The translations under genes and the position numbers were made by a program. The notes under the pieces were generated by a model. That model did not search any database. It saw only the letters and a list, made by a program, of their open reading frames with translations, and was not told where the DNA came from. A DNA stretch of 64,000 nt from Kosmotoga olearia TBF 19.5.1. GTDB taxonomy: Bacteria > Thermotogota > Thermotogae > Petrotogales > Kosmotogaceae. The stretch spans positions 806,001 through 870,000 of the forward strand of contig NC_012785.1 of assembly GCF_000023325.1 (NCBI RefSeq). Direction: 5' to 3'. Position 1 is the stretch's first letter. Every line of letters begins with the position of its first letter. This document shows, in pieces, positions 17,703 to 26,021 of the stretch.

Positions 17703-19001
17703 CTAACTCCCTGTTGTGGTGGGAACAGAGTTCGATTTTTTTCGCGCTACCTCAACAAATGACAATTCGATCGCTTTTTTCACAAACTCACAGTAAACAC
17801 GAAAATGCTTTTCAGGTAGTCCGATAGTAGCCATGCAAATACCAGAACATAAATTACGAGCCCAACAGTTCTTGCATTCTTCTATTTTTGAACTCAATTT
17901 ATTCAACTTTGACTTAGATGTTAGTACTATCTCCTCAAATGTATTTGAGATGACATTTCCAATGAAGAAGCTAGATACACCGACCTTTCTATGGCAAATA
18001 TACACATCACCATTACTAGCCAGAGTAACCATCGTACGCCCCGCAGTGCAATTTGCGGAGAATTCTTTTGATTCAATTTTCTTAGCTGTGCTTGACACCA
18101 ATCCAAGAAAAGTACCATTCTTGTGTCTAAAATACTCATAGAGTTTTTGATAGCTGGAAGTTAATTCGAAGCTTTCGGGAATCATGTGTTCATTACTGGT
18201 GCTAACAACGGCAACATAGAGTTTCCTAATAGATAGTTCTTTGAAGACTTCTGCAAAATTCGATAAATCTGAATTCACAGATGTTGAAGTACATCTTATT
18301 GACGGTTTTAGCCCCTTTTCGTTCAACAGTTTTATACCATGAATCGTTTTGATAAAACTGTTCTCTGAGTCTTTTAGAGGACGTAAGATATTCTGGGTTC
18401 TCTCTAGGCCATCAAGACTAACTAAAACACTGAATTTTTTCTTAGTAAGAAAATCTGCAATTTTTGTATCTATCAAAGTAGCATTTGTTGTTATACCAAA
18501 GGAAAATCGATCTGGCCACATTTTTTCTACATATGATACTATCATCTCTATCAAATCGAAATTTAGCAAAGGCTCCCCACCAAAGAATGTCAGTCTTCTT
18601 CTTTGATTATCCATGTCTGGCTTCAATAATTTAATAATTGCTTTTTTTGCTGTTTCAGAATCCATACGAGATAATCGGTCAAACTCTTTCGAATTTTCAT
18701 AACAATAAGCACATCTCATGTTACACTCTTGTGTTACATCTAAGGTTAAACCTCGAAAATGTGTTACTTGTTTTAACTTAGTTTCTTCACTTTTTGTTTT
18801 ATTCAACCTACCATATTGTTCGAAAATTTCGAGTACCTCTTTTGGAAGAACGATGTTCTGGTAAGTTTCACCCTTTTTCAGTAACTCAAATAACTTATTA
18901 TCTATCTCTAATAGAGAAATCGTTTCAGGAAAAAACACGAAATTCTTACCCAAAAGTGATGTAGTATAATATTCAATCTCTCTGTTTACGTAATGATTCA
19001 T
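17703..19001 (-). CDS. Radical SAM/SPASM peptide maturase
   Basis: The product is about 432 aa from the ATG that follows GGAGGTGAAGTGAAT; a longer frame reaches 19028 and overlaps the S41 stop, but the ribosome site favours the inner start. The N-terminal domain begins MNHYVNREIEYYTTS. The radical SAM cluster motif is CNMRCAYC (Cys 93, 97, 100), the GGEP motif FFGGEPLLN, and the SPASM region holds CTAG, YICHR, CKNCWARNLCSGIC and VYCEF. Truncated copies of its first 20-30 codons lie at 20655-20723 and 22415-22500, each just ahead of a precursor gene, showing the locus grew by tandem duplication. Confidence 0.9.
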   Translation of the reverse strand: MNHYVNREIEYYTTSLLGKNFVFFPETISLLEIDNKLFELLKKGETYQNIVLPKEVLEIFEQYGRLNKTKSEETKLKQVTHFRGLTLDVTQECNMRCAYCYENSKEFDRLSRMDSETAKKAIIKLLKPDMDNQRRRLTFFGGEPLLNFDLIEMIVSYVEKMWPDRFSFGITTNATLIDTKIADFLTKKKFSVLVSLDGLERTQNILRPLKDSENSFIKTIHGIKLLNEKGLKPSIRCTSTSVNSDLSNFAEVFKELSIRKLYVAVVSTSNEHMIPESFELTSSYQKLYEYFRHKNGTFLGLVSSTAKKIESKEFSANCTAGRTMVTLASNGDVYICHRKVGVSSFFIGNVISNTFEEIVLTSKSKLNKLSSKIEECKNCWARNLCSGICMATIGLPEKHFRVYCEFVKKAIELSFVEVARKKSNSVPTTTGS

Positions 19002-19024
19002 ATTCACTTCACCTCCATACCCTT

Positions 19025-20308
19025 TCATTCTTCTGATGCCCTTTCAACAATTCGCAGAGCTTCGTCAATCATGGGATCAGCTTCTCCAATTATCCATGAG
19101 ATCTTTTCATCAAGGCTCAGGTTTATGGGAATATCCGGCTCTATATGTCTTCCCTCTTCAAGAAGCAAGATCCTCGTTTTTGACAGATTTGCGATGCATT
19201 TTGTGTTTGGTAGTAAGTATCCTTTTCGATTCGAACCGAAGTTAGCTGTTTCACTGGACCGTTCCCCAAGAATCGTTCCGATATCAGCTTTCAATGTATA
19301 ACTAAGGAATCTGAGACTTGCAGAGAAAACATTCTCATCTGTCAAAATCCACACTCTTCCAGAAAAATGCTTTTCAGCTGGATAGATGTATATGTTGTAC
19401 TTTGAAACAATGTATTTGGTTCCCTCCCTGGTGTGGGATTTTGATCCGATTCCTATGGTTAACTCAGTTGGTTTATCTACAAGATATTCCATCAGGCTTA
19501 TCACAGGCTCTAGATCACCTCCCGGATTGCTTCTAACGTCTATAATCAGATCAGTAATGTAGCTATCCAGAGCTTCTTCCATCCTGTCTATTATTTCTTG
19601 TCGAAATGACCCATTAAAACTTGGGATTTTCAATACCCCGATAGAACCATGTAGTTCAAATGATGGGCTTCTTTTTCTTACCGGTTGGGGGACCCATTTA
19701 TAGTCTTTTGAAGATGCAGATTCAATCTTCAGTGTTTTTTTCCCATCTCTGCGAAGATAGGTGATCTCGAATTCCTCGATTCCCCACCATTCTGGTAGTG
19801 CCTGGATGAAGTAATTAACCCGCCAGTTTAAGCTGCTTTCAAGAGTTTCAGAAGATCCATACACTTGCAGCTCTTCAATAATATTCTCAATTGGAATACC
19901 GTTGATCTTTGTCACAATGGCACCAACTGGCAGTTTACAGATTGAATTAACTACCACGGCATACCCGTTTACCCTGCGCAATCTGAAGGGGAAAACCTTG
20001 ATCTCGGCATCCGTTGGAGGGCATAACATGGAATGTTGATCATGAAGAATGGCTACCAACGGAGCAGCTATCATGTAGAATTCCGACCAGGTCATATCGT
20101 GGTCTAATTGAGCCCTTTTCTCTGCCACAAGATTCCAGAATACATCTTCATCTACCTTGAGCCAGGGATTGTAAAACTCTTCAACGATTTTGGAGACGAG
20201 AAAATCTAAATCCTCTCTCAATTGCTCGGGAGTAAAAAGCTGTTCTGCTATTGTGAAAGTGGAAGCAATCAAAAGAATTCCTATGAGTATGCAAATTATT
20301 TTATTCAC
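19025..20308 (-). CDS. Secreted S41 family peptidase, A-type core
   Basis: A 427-aa protein starting at GTG behind AAAGGAGG, with an N-terminal signal peptide (ILIGILLIASTFTIA) and the S41 domain including LIIDVRSNPGGD and ENVFSASLRF. Its core is almost identical to 3353-4654, but the last residues (RIVERASEE) match the neighbouring B-type gene at 20733. The stop lies in the stretch that opens the radical SAM gene, so the two are co-translated or nearly so. It lies directly downstream of the 54-aa precursor gene and is the best candidate for extracytoplasmic processing of that product. Confidence 0.87.
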   Translation of the reverse strand: MNKIICILIGILLIASTFTIAEQLFTPEQLREDLDFLVSKIVEEFYNPWLKVDEDVFWNLVAEKRAQLDHDMTWSEFYMIAAPLVAILHDQHSMLCPPTDAEIKVFPFRLRRVNGYAVVVNSICKLPVGAIVTKINGIPIENIIEELQVYGSSETLESSLNWRVNYFIQALPEWWGIEEFEITYLRRDGKKTLKIESASSKDYKWVPQPVRKRSPSFELHGSIGVLKIPSFNGSFRQEIIDRMEEALDSYITDLIIDVRSNPGGDLEPVISLMEYLVDKPTELTIGIGSKSHTREGTKYIVSKYNIYIYPAEKHFSGRVWILTDENVFSASLRFLSYTLKADIGTILGERSSETANFGSNRKGYLLPNTKCIANLSKTRILLLEEGRHIEPDIPINLSLDEKISWIIGEADPMIDEALRIVERASEE

Positions 20309-20433
20309 TTTTTAATTCCTCCTTTTTGTCATTGATGAAAATAGGAGGAGAGCTTATAAACTGAATTTTAGTTGTAAATAGTACTTAAAGTGCCCACTTG
20401 TAATCTAAATACATTTAGGGAGAAATATTCTTT

Positions 20434-20598
20434 TCACGGAAGCGGAAGCTCACAAAGAGGAGAATCCGCTTGTTCTATCATGCACTCAGGACATGGTGCA
20501 TCCTTTTCAGGTCCACAATCGAACAGAGTCTCGGTAACGGGACAGCTAAGAGTTTTAGGCTTACCCGGTTCGTTCAGTGGAATAATTCTGTAATCCAT
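20434..20598 (-). CDS. Cys-rich RiPP precursor peptide, 54 aa
   Basis: An ATG after GGGGGAGACTGAAT opens a 54-codon frame with Cys at 19, 28, 36, 39 and 49. Residues 1-36 (starting MDYRIIPLNEPGKPKTL and including CPVTETLFDCGPEKDAPC) are almost the same as in the gene at 22165-22338. After residue 36 the two differ completely (here CPEC...PLCELPLP). A fixed leader with a variable Cys-rich tail is the hallmark of a RiPP precursor family. It is followed by an S41 peptidase gene and two radical SAM maturase genes on the same strand. Confidence 0.82.
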   Translation of the reverse strand: MDYRIIPLNEPGKPKTLSCPVTETLFDCGPEKDAPCPECMIEQADSPLCELPLP

Positions 20599-20654
20599 AT
20601 TCAGTCTCCCCCTTTTCTTTTTTTGCTCTCCTCCAAAACATTTGATTTAAGGGA

Positions 20655-20723
20655 CTATATATTACACAAAAGTCTTACCTAAAAGTGATGTAGTATAGTA
20701 TTCAATCTCACTGTTTATGTAAT
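20655..20723 (-). pseudogene. 5' fragment of radical SAM maturase gene
   Basis: GGAGGTGAAGTAAAT and an ATG open a short frame, MNHYINSEIEYYTTSLLGK, that copies the start of the maturase at 17703-19001 and ends after about 22 codons. It is what remains of a maturase gene in a tandem precursor-S41-maturase unit. Confidence 0.8.
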
Positions 20724-20732
20724 GATTCATAT

Positions 20733-22037
20733 TTACTTCACCTCCATACTTCTTTGCTCTTCTGATACCCTTTCGACAATTCGCAGAGCTTCGTCAAGCA
20801 TGGGATCAGCTTCTCCTATTATCCATTTAATCTTTTCCTCAAGGCTCAGGTTTATGGGAATATCCGGCTCTATATGTCTCCCCTCTTCAAGAAGCAAAAT
20901 CCTCGCTTTTGATAAGTCTACGCTACAGTTTGTGTTTGGTAATAAATATTCCTGTTGTTTAAACCCAAAATTCGCTGTTTCGCTTGACCTTTCTCCTAGA
21001 ATCGTTCCAATGCCTTCTCTTACCAAAAAACCAAGAAATATGAGAGTACCGGAAAAAATATCTTCATCCGTTAGAATCCACAGCTTTCCAGAAAACTGTT
21101 TCTTCGCAGGATACACATTCACACCATAATCTAAAATAGCGTATTTAACTACTTCCCTTGTATAAGATTTCGCCCCGATTCCTTTGGCCAATTTCGTTGG
21201 TTTATCTACAAAATATTGCAGGAGACTCAATACGTTTCCTGTACTACCTCCCGAATTGCTTCTAACATCAATAATTAGATTGGTGATGTCGCTATCTATC
21301 GCTTCCTCCATTTTCTTTACTGTTTCATTCTTATATGATCTATTAAAACTCGGAACTTTCAAAACTCCAATAGAACCATGCAACTCAAATGATGGGCTTC
21401 TTTTTCTTACTGGTTGAGTAATCCATCTATAATACTTTGAACTTGTAGCTTCCAAATTCAGTACTTTTTCTTCATTTTTATAAAGATATGTAATCTCAAA
21501 TTCCTCGATTCCCCACCACTCAGGCAATGCTTGGATGAAGTAATTCACCAGAAAATTAAGTCTACTCTCTGGAGTTTCATAGGTTCCATACATCTCCAGT
21601 TCCTGGATAATATTCTCAACCGGAATGCCATTGATCTTTGTTACAATGGCTCCGACTGGCAGTTCGCAGACTGAATTGATCACCACCGCTTTATCTTTTA
21701 CCCTATGCAACCTAAACGGAAATACTCTTATTACCGCATCTGATGGCGGTTGCAAGAAAGAATGTTGGTCGTGAAGAGTGGCTACTAATGGAGCAGCTAT
21801 CTTGTAGAACTCAGACCATGTCATATCATGGTCTAATTGAGCTCTTTTCTCTTCGACAAGATTCCAGAATTCGGTTTCATCTACCTTTAGCCAGGGGTTG
21901 TAATACTCTTCAACGATTTTGGAAACGAGAAAATCTAAATCCTCCCTCAACTGTTCGGGAGTAAAAAGCTTTTCGGCTATTGTGAAAGTGGAAATGAGTA
22001 AAAGGATCACTATGAGTATGTATCTCGCTTTATTCAC
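20733..22037 (-). CDS. Secreted S41 family peptidase, B-type core
   Basis: A 434-aa protein starting at GTG behind GGGAGGATTAAA, with signal peptide (YILIVILLLISTFTIA) and S41 domain: helical N-part, PDZ-like GAIVTKINGIPVENII, LIIDVRSNSGGS and the probable active Ser in EDIFSGTLIF. Its core is near-identical to 6439-7739 but it has an undamaged signal peptide, so it is the functional B-type copy. It sits between two precursor genes. The B core differs from the A core mainly in the probable substrate-binding middle, which suits different leader peptides. Confidence 0.87.
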   Translation of the reverse strand: MNKARYILIVILLLISTFTIAEKLFTPEQLREDLDFLVSKIVEEYYNPWLKVDETEFWNLVEEKRAQLDHDMTWSEFYKIAAPLVATLHDQHSFLQPPSDAVIRVFPFRLHRVKDKAVVINSVCELPVGAIVTKINGIPVENIIQELEMYGTYETPESRLNFLVNYFIQALPEWWGIEEFEITYLYKNEEKVLNLEATSSKYYRWITQPVRKRSPSFELHGSIGVLKVPSFNRSYKNETVKKMEEAIDSDITNLIIDVRSNSGGSTGNVLSLLQYFVDKPTKLAKGIGAKSYTREVVKYAILDYGVNVYPAKKQFSGKLWILTDEDIFSGTLIFLGFLVREGIGTILGERSSETANFGFKQQEYLLPNTNCSVDLSKARILLLEEGRHIEPDIPINLSLEEKIKWIIGEADPMLDEALRIVERVSEEQRSMEVK

Positions 22038-22164
22038 TTTAATCCCTCCTTTTTGTCATTAACGAAAATAGGAGGAGAGCTCTTAAATTGAATCTCAGTC
22101 ATAAAGAACACTTAAAATAAACACTTGTAATCTAATCCAAATACATTTAGGAGAAATTTTCTTT

Positions 22165-22338
22165 TCACGGAGTATCACAAACATCAAGACTGCCGCATTC
22201 ATCTAGCATACCTGGTGGACATGTATCTCCACATGGTGCATCCTTTTCAGGTCCACAATCGAACAGAGTCTCGGTAACGGGACACCTAAGAGTTTTAGGC
22301 TTATCCGGTCCGTTCAGTGGAATAATTTTGTAATCCAT
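22165..22338 (-). CDS. Cys-rich RiPP precursor peptide, 57 aa
   Basis: An ATG after the same GGGGGAGACTGAAT as the sister gene opens a 57-codon frame with Cys at 19, 28, 36, 40, 48 and 54. The first 36 residues differ from the 20434-20598 product at only four positions (4, 10, 12, 18); the tail (CGDTCPPG...LDVCDTP) is unrelated. The gene is followed by the B-type S41 peptidase. Gene identity is well supported by the conserved leader and ribosome site; the modification is inferred from the maturases nearby. Confidence 0.82.
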   Translation of the reverse strand: MDYKIIPLNGPDKPKTLRCPVTETLFDCGPEKDAPCGDTCPPGMLDECGSLDVCDTP

Positions 22339-22414
22339 ATTCAGTCTCCCCCTTTTCTTCTTTTGCTCTCCTCCGAAACATTTGACTTAAGCGATCACAT
22401 ATTTAGTAATTAAT

Positions 22415-22640
22415 AAAACAAAGGGAAAAACACGAAACTCTTACCCAAAAGCGATGTAGTATAGTATTCAATCTCTCTGTTTATGTAATGATTCATATTC
22501 ACTTCACCTCCATACCCTTTCATTCTTCTGATGCCCTTTCAACAATTCGCAGAGCTTCGTCAAGCATAGAATCAGCTTCACCAATTATCCATGAAATCTT
22601 TTCCTCATGTCTCCCCTCTTCAAGAAGCAAAATCCTCGCT
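22415..22640 (-). pseudogene. Fragments: S41 3' end plus maturase 5' end
   Basis: From 22640 to about 22510 the minus strand matches the C-terminal coding part of the S41 genes with an internal deletion. It then runs into GGAGGTGAAGTGAAT and MNHYINREIEYYTTSLLGK, the start of the radical SAM gene, which stops after about 28 codons. This is the third and most decayed unit of the tandem series. The rest of the 22339-22705 gap holds no gene. Confidence 0.75.
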
Positions 22641-22705
22641 TTTGACAGATTTGCATTGTATTTTTGATTGACGTTTTCTTTATTTGGGGAATTTACTAAA
22701 AACTG

Positions 22706-23401
22706 CTAACAGACCCCTTTTACAAAATTCTCTACGCAATCTCTATTTTCATGCACCAGCAGTTCGCCCACTTTTATGCCATTGTGTATAGCTATTATCC
22801 TGTCCATTTTCTTCAAATCTTCTATCTCATGTGTTGCAAAAATGACTATCTTCTCTTTTCCAAGCTCGTTCACTATCTTGTGTATTCCACCTCTCGTCTT
22901 TATATCTATCCCCGCACATGGCTCGTCAAATATGTATACTTTAGCTTCTTTCAGCAGCGCCCTCGCTATGTCCAGCCTTCTCTTCAGTCCTTTTGATAAC
23001 TCCATGTATCTTATTTTTCCGTATTCCTCAAGCCCCGTCTTTTCTATCACTTTTTCTACTTTTTTCTTTAACTCCTTCCCTACAAGTCCGTTCAACATCC
23101 CAAAGAATTCAAGGTTTTGTTTGACAGTTAATCTGTAATAAAAGCTCCTTTCCATTCCAGTGGATATGGTTATGTTTTTCCTTGCATATTTGTTGTTTTT
23201 GATGATATTTACTCCTTCAAGGGTAACCGTCCCCTCATCTGGCAACAAAAATGTGGCAATGATTTTTAGTAGCGTTGTCTTCCCCGCACCATTCTCTCCA
23301 AATATCGCTACTTTTTTCCCGGTTTCTATCTTTAGACTCACACCTTTCAACGCTTCTATCCCGTTTTTGTATTTTTTCTTCACACCTAGCACTTCAAGCA
23401 T
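22706..23401 (-). CDS. ABC transporter ATP-binding protein
   Basis: A 231-aa ATPase with Walker A GENGAGKTTLL, signature LSKGLKRRLDIARALL and Walker B VYIFDEPCAGID, the pattern of ATPases serving ABC-2 permeases. The ATG is preceded by GGTGAGATGGA. It follows its permease gene (23414-24229) by 12 bp. The pair lies upstream of the two precursor genes on the same strand, so immunity or export for those products is a fair inference. Confidence 0.88.
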   Translation of the reverse strand: MLEVLGVKKKYKNGIEALKGVSLKIETGKKVAIFGENGAGKTTLLKIIATFLLPDEGTVTLEGVNIIKNNKYARKNITISTGMERSFYYRLTVKQNLEFFGMLNGLVGKELKKKVEKVIEKTGLEEYGKIRYMELSKGLKRRLDIARALLKEAKVYIFDEPCAGIDIKTRGGIHKIVNELGKEKIVIFATHEIEDLKKMDRIIAIHNGIKVGELLVHENRDCVENFVKGVC

Positions 23402-23413
23402 TCCATCTCACCT

Positions 23414-24229
23414 TCAATACCATACAAGAGTTCCTTCTTTTTGTGCTTTGCGCAGGTTGGTTTGGAATACTATTATTCCCAAGGGTAGTAAAAGTATGCC
23501 CATGACTATTAATATTAACAATCCGTCTTTTATCTGAGTCAGTGTGTATCCTTTTATTAGCGTTTTTCTCGATAAATCCATTCCAAATGTAGTGGGAAGA
23601 AAATACGACACAGGTCTTATCCATGTTGGCAGTATTTCGACGGGAAAATATATGCCTGAAAATATTCCTGCTGTCGTTGAGTATATCCATCCTATGGGAT
23701 CACCTCTCTTTGTTACCACCACCATAGCAGCGCTCAAAAGACCGATACCGGAAAGAGGAAACATCGTTACTATCAGCACCACGAAAGTTGCAAATATATT
23801 GGGTGTTATATGCACTGAAAATAACCACACAAGGGCAAAGAACATGATAATAATATTTATACTTGTGAACATAAAAGAGCTCAGAAAATTGAAGGTAAAA
23901 AGTTCCCAGAAAGGTGTTTCGGAAAGAAGAAGATATTCCAGCGTGCCCATTGATTGCTCACGCTGGATAGATGCTTTGAAAGTGGAAAGAGCAAGGTTCG
24001 TATATGACATGAAAACGGTACCTGTAATAAAATAAGCAAGGACATCACCTCCGTATTTTTCTATCATAGGAAAGTAATTGCCACCTGCTATGAACTTACC
24101 AATAAGTCCAAATTGGATTATTCCCACAAATCCACTGAGAAACCCAAGAACAAGCTGTACCCTGTAAGAGAGCCATATCGCTATGTCTCTTCTAAAAAAG
24201 TAGCAAAATTTGTATATTAATGCTTTCAC
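23414..24229 (-). CDS. ABC-2 type transporter permease
   Basis: A 271-aa membrane protein with six predicted helices of the ABC2_membrane type. The start is GTG with a short cytoplasmic helix (KALIYKFCYFFRRDIAIWL). The segment REQSMGTLEYLLLSETPFWELFTF is the coupling region typical of these permeases, and DPIGWIYSTTAGIFSGIYFPVEILP matches the conserved late loop. It lies between a frameshifted permease gene and its ATPase, all co-directional and closely spaced. Confidence 0.88.
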   Translation of the reverse strand: MKALIYKFCYFFRRDIAIWLSYRVQLVLGFLSGFVGIIQFGLIGKFIAGGNYFPMIEKYGGDVLAYFITGTVFMSYTNLALSTFKASIQREQSMGTLEYLLLSETPFWELFTFNFLSSFMFTSINIIIMFFALVWLFSVHITPNIFATFVVLIVTMFPLSGIGLLSAAMVVVTKRGDPIGWIYSTTAGIFSGIYFPVEILPTWIRPVSYFLPTTFGMDLSRKTLIKGYTLTQIKDGLLILIVMGILLLPLGIIVFQTNLRKAQKEGTLVWY

Positions 24230-24235
24230 TTTTAA

Positions 24236-24733
24236 TCAACTCCCGTGATTGGTTATTGCGACTTTGTTTATTCGTTTTATCGATAGCCATGTTAATAACG
24301 CAAGCCACATTGCTCCGTACATCAATGCCTTTTTAGGATCATCAAGCCAGAACATATCAACAAGAACTTTCAAAAATTTGCTGTCTTTAAAATTGAGCAT
24401 CAAAAAGAATGTGAGTTTCATGGCTATGAATATAATCCCTGCTGACATAATGCTGCCAATCATCAGTTTCCCAGGTAGAAAAGTCGTTATCAGCACAGCC
24501 AGCGCAACGTATACCATCGTTTTCAAGATATTGGAACTTACTTCTTCAAGCGCTTTTGTTATTTCTGGATTTTGACCCGCTGTTTCTATTCCTTTCAGTG
24601 TGAAATCTCCGGTTACCATTCCTGAACCTATCGAAATGAGCGCAAAGGCTATAAAAAATTGCAAAACAATGAAAAGATAGAAAGTCAGCAATCTTTTCCA
24701 CATCCACTTTGTTCGACTTTTCCCACACAGCAA
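24236..24733 (-). CDS. ABC-2 permease, C-terminal portion (frameshifted)
   Basis: This 165-aa frame continues the permease begun at 24963 in the -1 frame: LLCGKSRTKWMWKRLLTFYL follows naturally on VEYVEGTFLRI of the upstream frame. Four to five membrane helices remain. The copy at 38099-38596 has the same break, so the lesion came before duplication. Loss of one T from a T-run near CGCATTTGCTG explains it. Protein sequence is otherwise clean, so either the two pieces assemble or decay is recent. Confidence 0.7.
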   Translation of the reverse strand: MLCGKSRTKWMWKRLLTFYLFIVLQFFIAFALISIGSGMVTGDFTLKGIETAGQNPEITKALEEVSSNILKTMVYVALAVLITTFLPGKLMIGSIMSAGIIFIAMKLTFFLMLNFKDSKFLKVLVDMFWLDDPKKALMYGAMWLALLTWLSIKRINKVAITNHGS

Positions 24734-24963
24734 ATGCGTAAGAATGTACCTTCCACATACTCCACATTGAAAGCAAGATCTGCCAACATCAGTGATAATA
24801 TTGGTATCAATAATTCCTGTGTATTGGATATAAAATGCAGACCTATGGCCATACCTCCAAACATTTTTCCGTTTGATTTAAAAATTAACGCGCTTAAAAT
24901 ACCAATAATCAGGTATATCGCCTGTATAACTATCCAGTGTCTATGCTTGAATAAAATTCTCAT
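24685..24963 (-). CDS. ABC-2 permease, N-terminal portion (frameshifted)
   Basis: A 92-aa frame with two membrane helices (QAIYLIIGILSALIF and ELLIPILSLMLADLAF), reaching EYVEGTFLRI before the frame shifts and ends in an out-of-frame tail. Its start overlaps the end of the ATPase gene 24960-25589 (four bases), so the two were designed to be translated together. Confidence 0.7.
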   Translation of the reverse strand: MRILFKHRHWIVIQAIYLIIGILSALIFKSNGKMFGGMAIGLHFISNTQELLIPILSLMLADLAFNVEYVEGTFLRICCVGKVEQSGCGKDC

Positions 24964-25589
24964 ATTGTCACCTCTTTTTCTATTACTCTATCTATGAGGC
25001 CTTGATACATATCTGGATTTGTACCGGCAATTATGCAGGTTTTACCGTTTTCTTTATAATCACGAAGTAAATTTACTAAAGTTTCATGGCGCTTTTTATC
25101 AAGTGCGAGTTCTGGCTCATCCCATATCAGAAGTTCAGGATCATTTATCAGCGAGAGTGTTAATTTAGCTATCTTCCTCATGCCATGGGAGGATTTCTTG
25201 TATTTTCTGTTGAAATCTATGTTCCACATTCTTACATATTTTTTCAGTGCTTCTTCTGCCATTTCGGGTGTTACACCTTTTTGTCTGGCGAAGAGTAATA
25301 TATTTTCTCTCAAGCTAAGTTCTCTGTATAATCCCATACCATCAATCACTATTCCCAACCTTTTTAAAATTTCAGGGTTACGATGTGGTTCTTTTCCAAA
25401 AACGCTAACATTCCCAGTTGTTGGAGGTATTAATCCACAAAGGATTTTTAAGAGCGTACTCTTCCCGGAACCGTTTAGACCTTTTATATAAACAAATTCA
25501 CCCTTTTTCACGCTCAACGAGAAGTTGTCGAATATTTTCGGCCCATTGGCAAAAGAAAACGATACATTCTCCATAGACGCAACCGTCAT
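24960..25589 (-). CDS. ABC transporter ATP-binding protein
   Basis: A 209-aa ATPase with Walker A GLNGSGKSTLL, a degenerate signature (KSSHGMRKIAKLTLSL, so LSGGQ is replaced by SSHGM) and Walker B LLIWDEPELALD. The ATG lies behind CGGAGGTTAGAAG inside the end of the portable promoter repeat. It heads an operon running through two permease genes, an ATPase and then the precursor/S41/maturase cluster. An essentially identical copy lies at 38823-39452. Confidence 0.87.
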   Translation of the reverse strand: MTVASMENVSFSFANGPKIFDNFSLSVKKGEFVYIKGLNGSGKSTLLKILCGLIPPTTGNVSVFGKEPHRNPEILKRLGIVIDGMGLYRELSLRENILLFARQKGVTPEMAEEALKKYVRMWNIDFNRKYKKSSHGMRKIAKLTLSLINDPELLIWDEPELALDKKRHETLVNLLRDYKENGKTCIIAGTNPDMYQGLIDRVIEKEVTI

Positions 25590-25590
25590 C

Positions 25591-25825
25591 TTCTAACCTC
25601 CGAAGTCGTTTCAAGACTAGTATATATTTTTCTATATGATTTTCAAATTTCTTGCCTTCTGAAATGCAGGTGGAATGGGGGTTTCAGAAGGGCTTTTTTC
25701 TTGTGTTTTCGATGTTTTGAAAAAATCCACCTCTAACGTATCAGGAGATATAAAAAATTTTTCCAAACATTTCCAACTGTTGATCGGTAATAATACAGAA
25801 ACTATCTGTGAGCGTTGACTGCTGA
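25591..25825 (-). repeat. Portable promoter repeat, copy 2
   Basis: About 235 bp shared with 15698, 39454 and 41758. It carries, reading leftwards, TTCAGAA (25657-25663), 10 bp, TTGAAA (25641-25646), 16 bp and TATACT (25619-25624), then the ribosome site of the ATPase gene. The right side continues into a degenerate IS3 end. Confidence 0.75.
25619..25663 (-). promoter_or_regulatory. Promoter of the ABC/precursor operon
   Basis: TTGAAA, 16-bp spacer and TATACT give a near-consensus sigma-70 promoter about 30 bp ahead of the ATPase start. The TTCAGAA half-site ten bases upstream of the -35 matches the spacing of the TACAGAA sites in front of the small secreted peptide genes. Confidence 0.7.
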
Positions 25826-25984
25826 GTTCTTCGAGTTTTTCCTCGAGCTGTTTTACCCTGGATTTCTTTACGTTTTCCAAGCCGTCTTTTCTTCCATCGA
25901 GGTTTTCTTTGCCTTTATCTGTACCCCCTTGCCTTTACTTTATCTCTCTACTTATATGTCCAATTCTTCAGGGGAGCAGTAAAT
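25826..25984 (-). mobile_element. IS3-family remnant, right end
   Basis: Degenerate orfA start (CGAGCTGTTTTACCCTGGAT, TTTGCC...CCCCTTGCC) and right inverted repeat (CAATTCTTCAGGGGAGCAGTA) of the IS3-family element, with internal deletions. No functional gene. Confidence 0.8.
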
Positions 25985-26021
25985 AGTTTTTGTTCCATAT
26001 TTGGGAGCCGAAGGAAATTCA

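Noticed and set aside
24685-24760. Programmed frameshifting in the ABC-2 permease
   Set aside because: The break (CGC ATT TGC TG) has no slippery heptamer or stable downstream stem; loss of one T is simpler.
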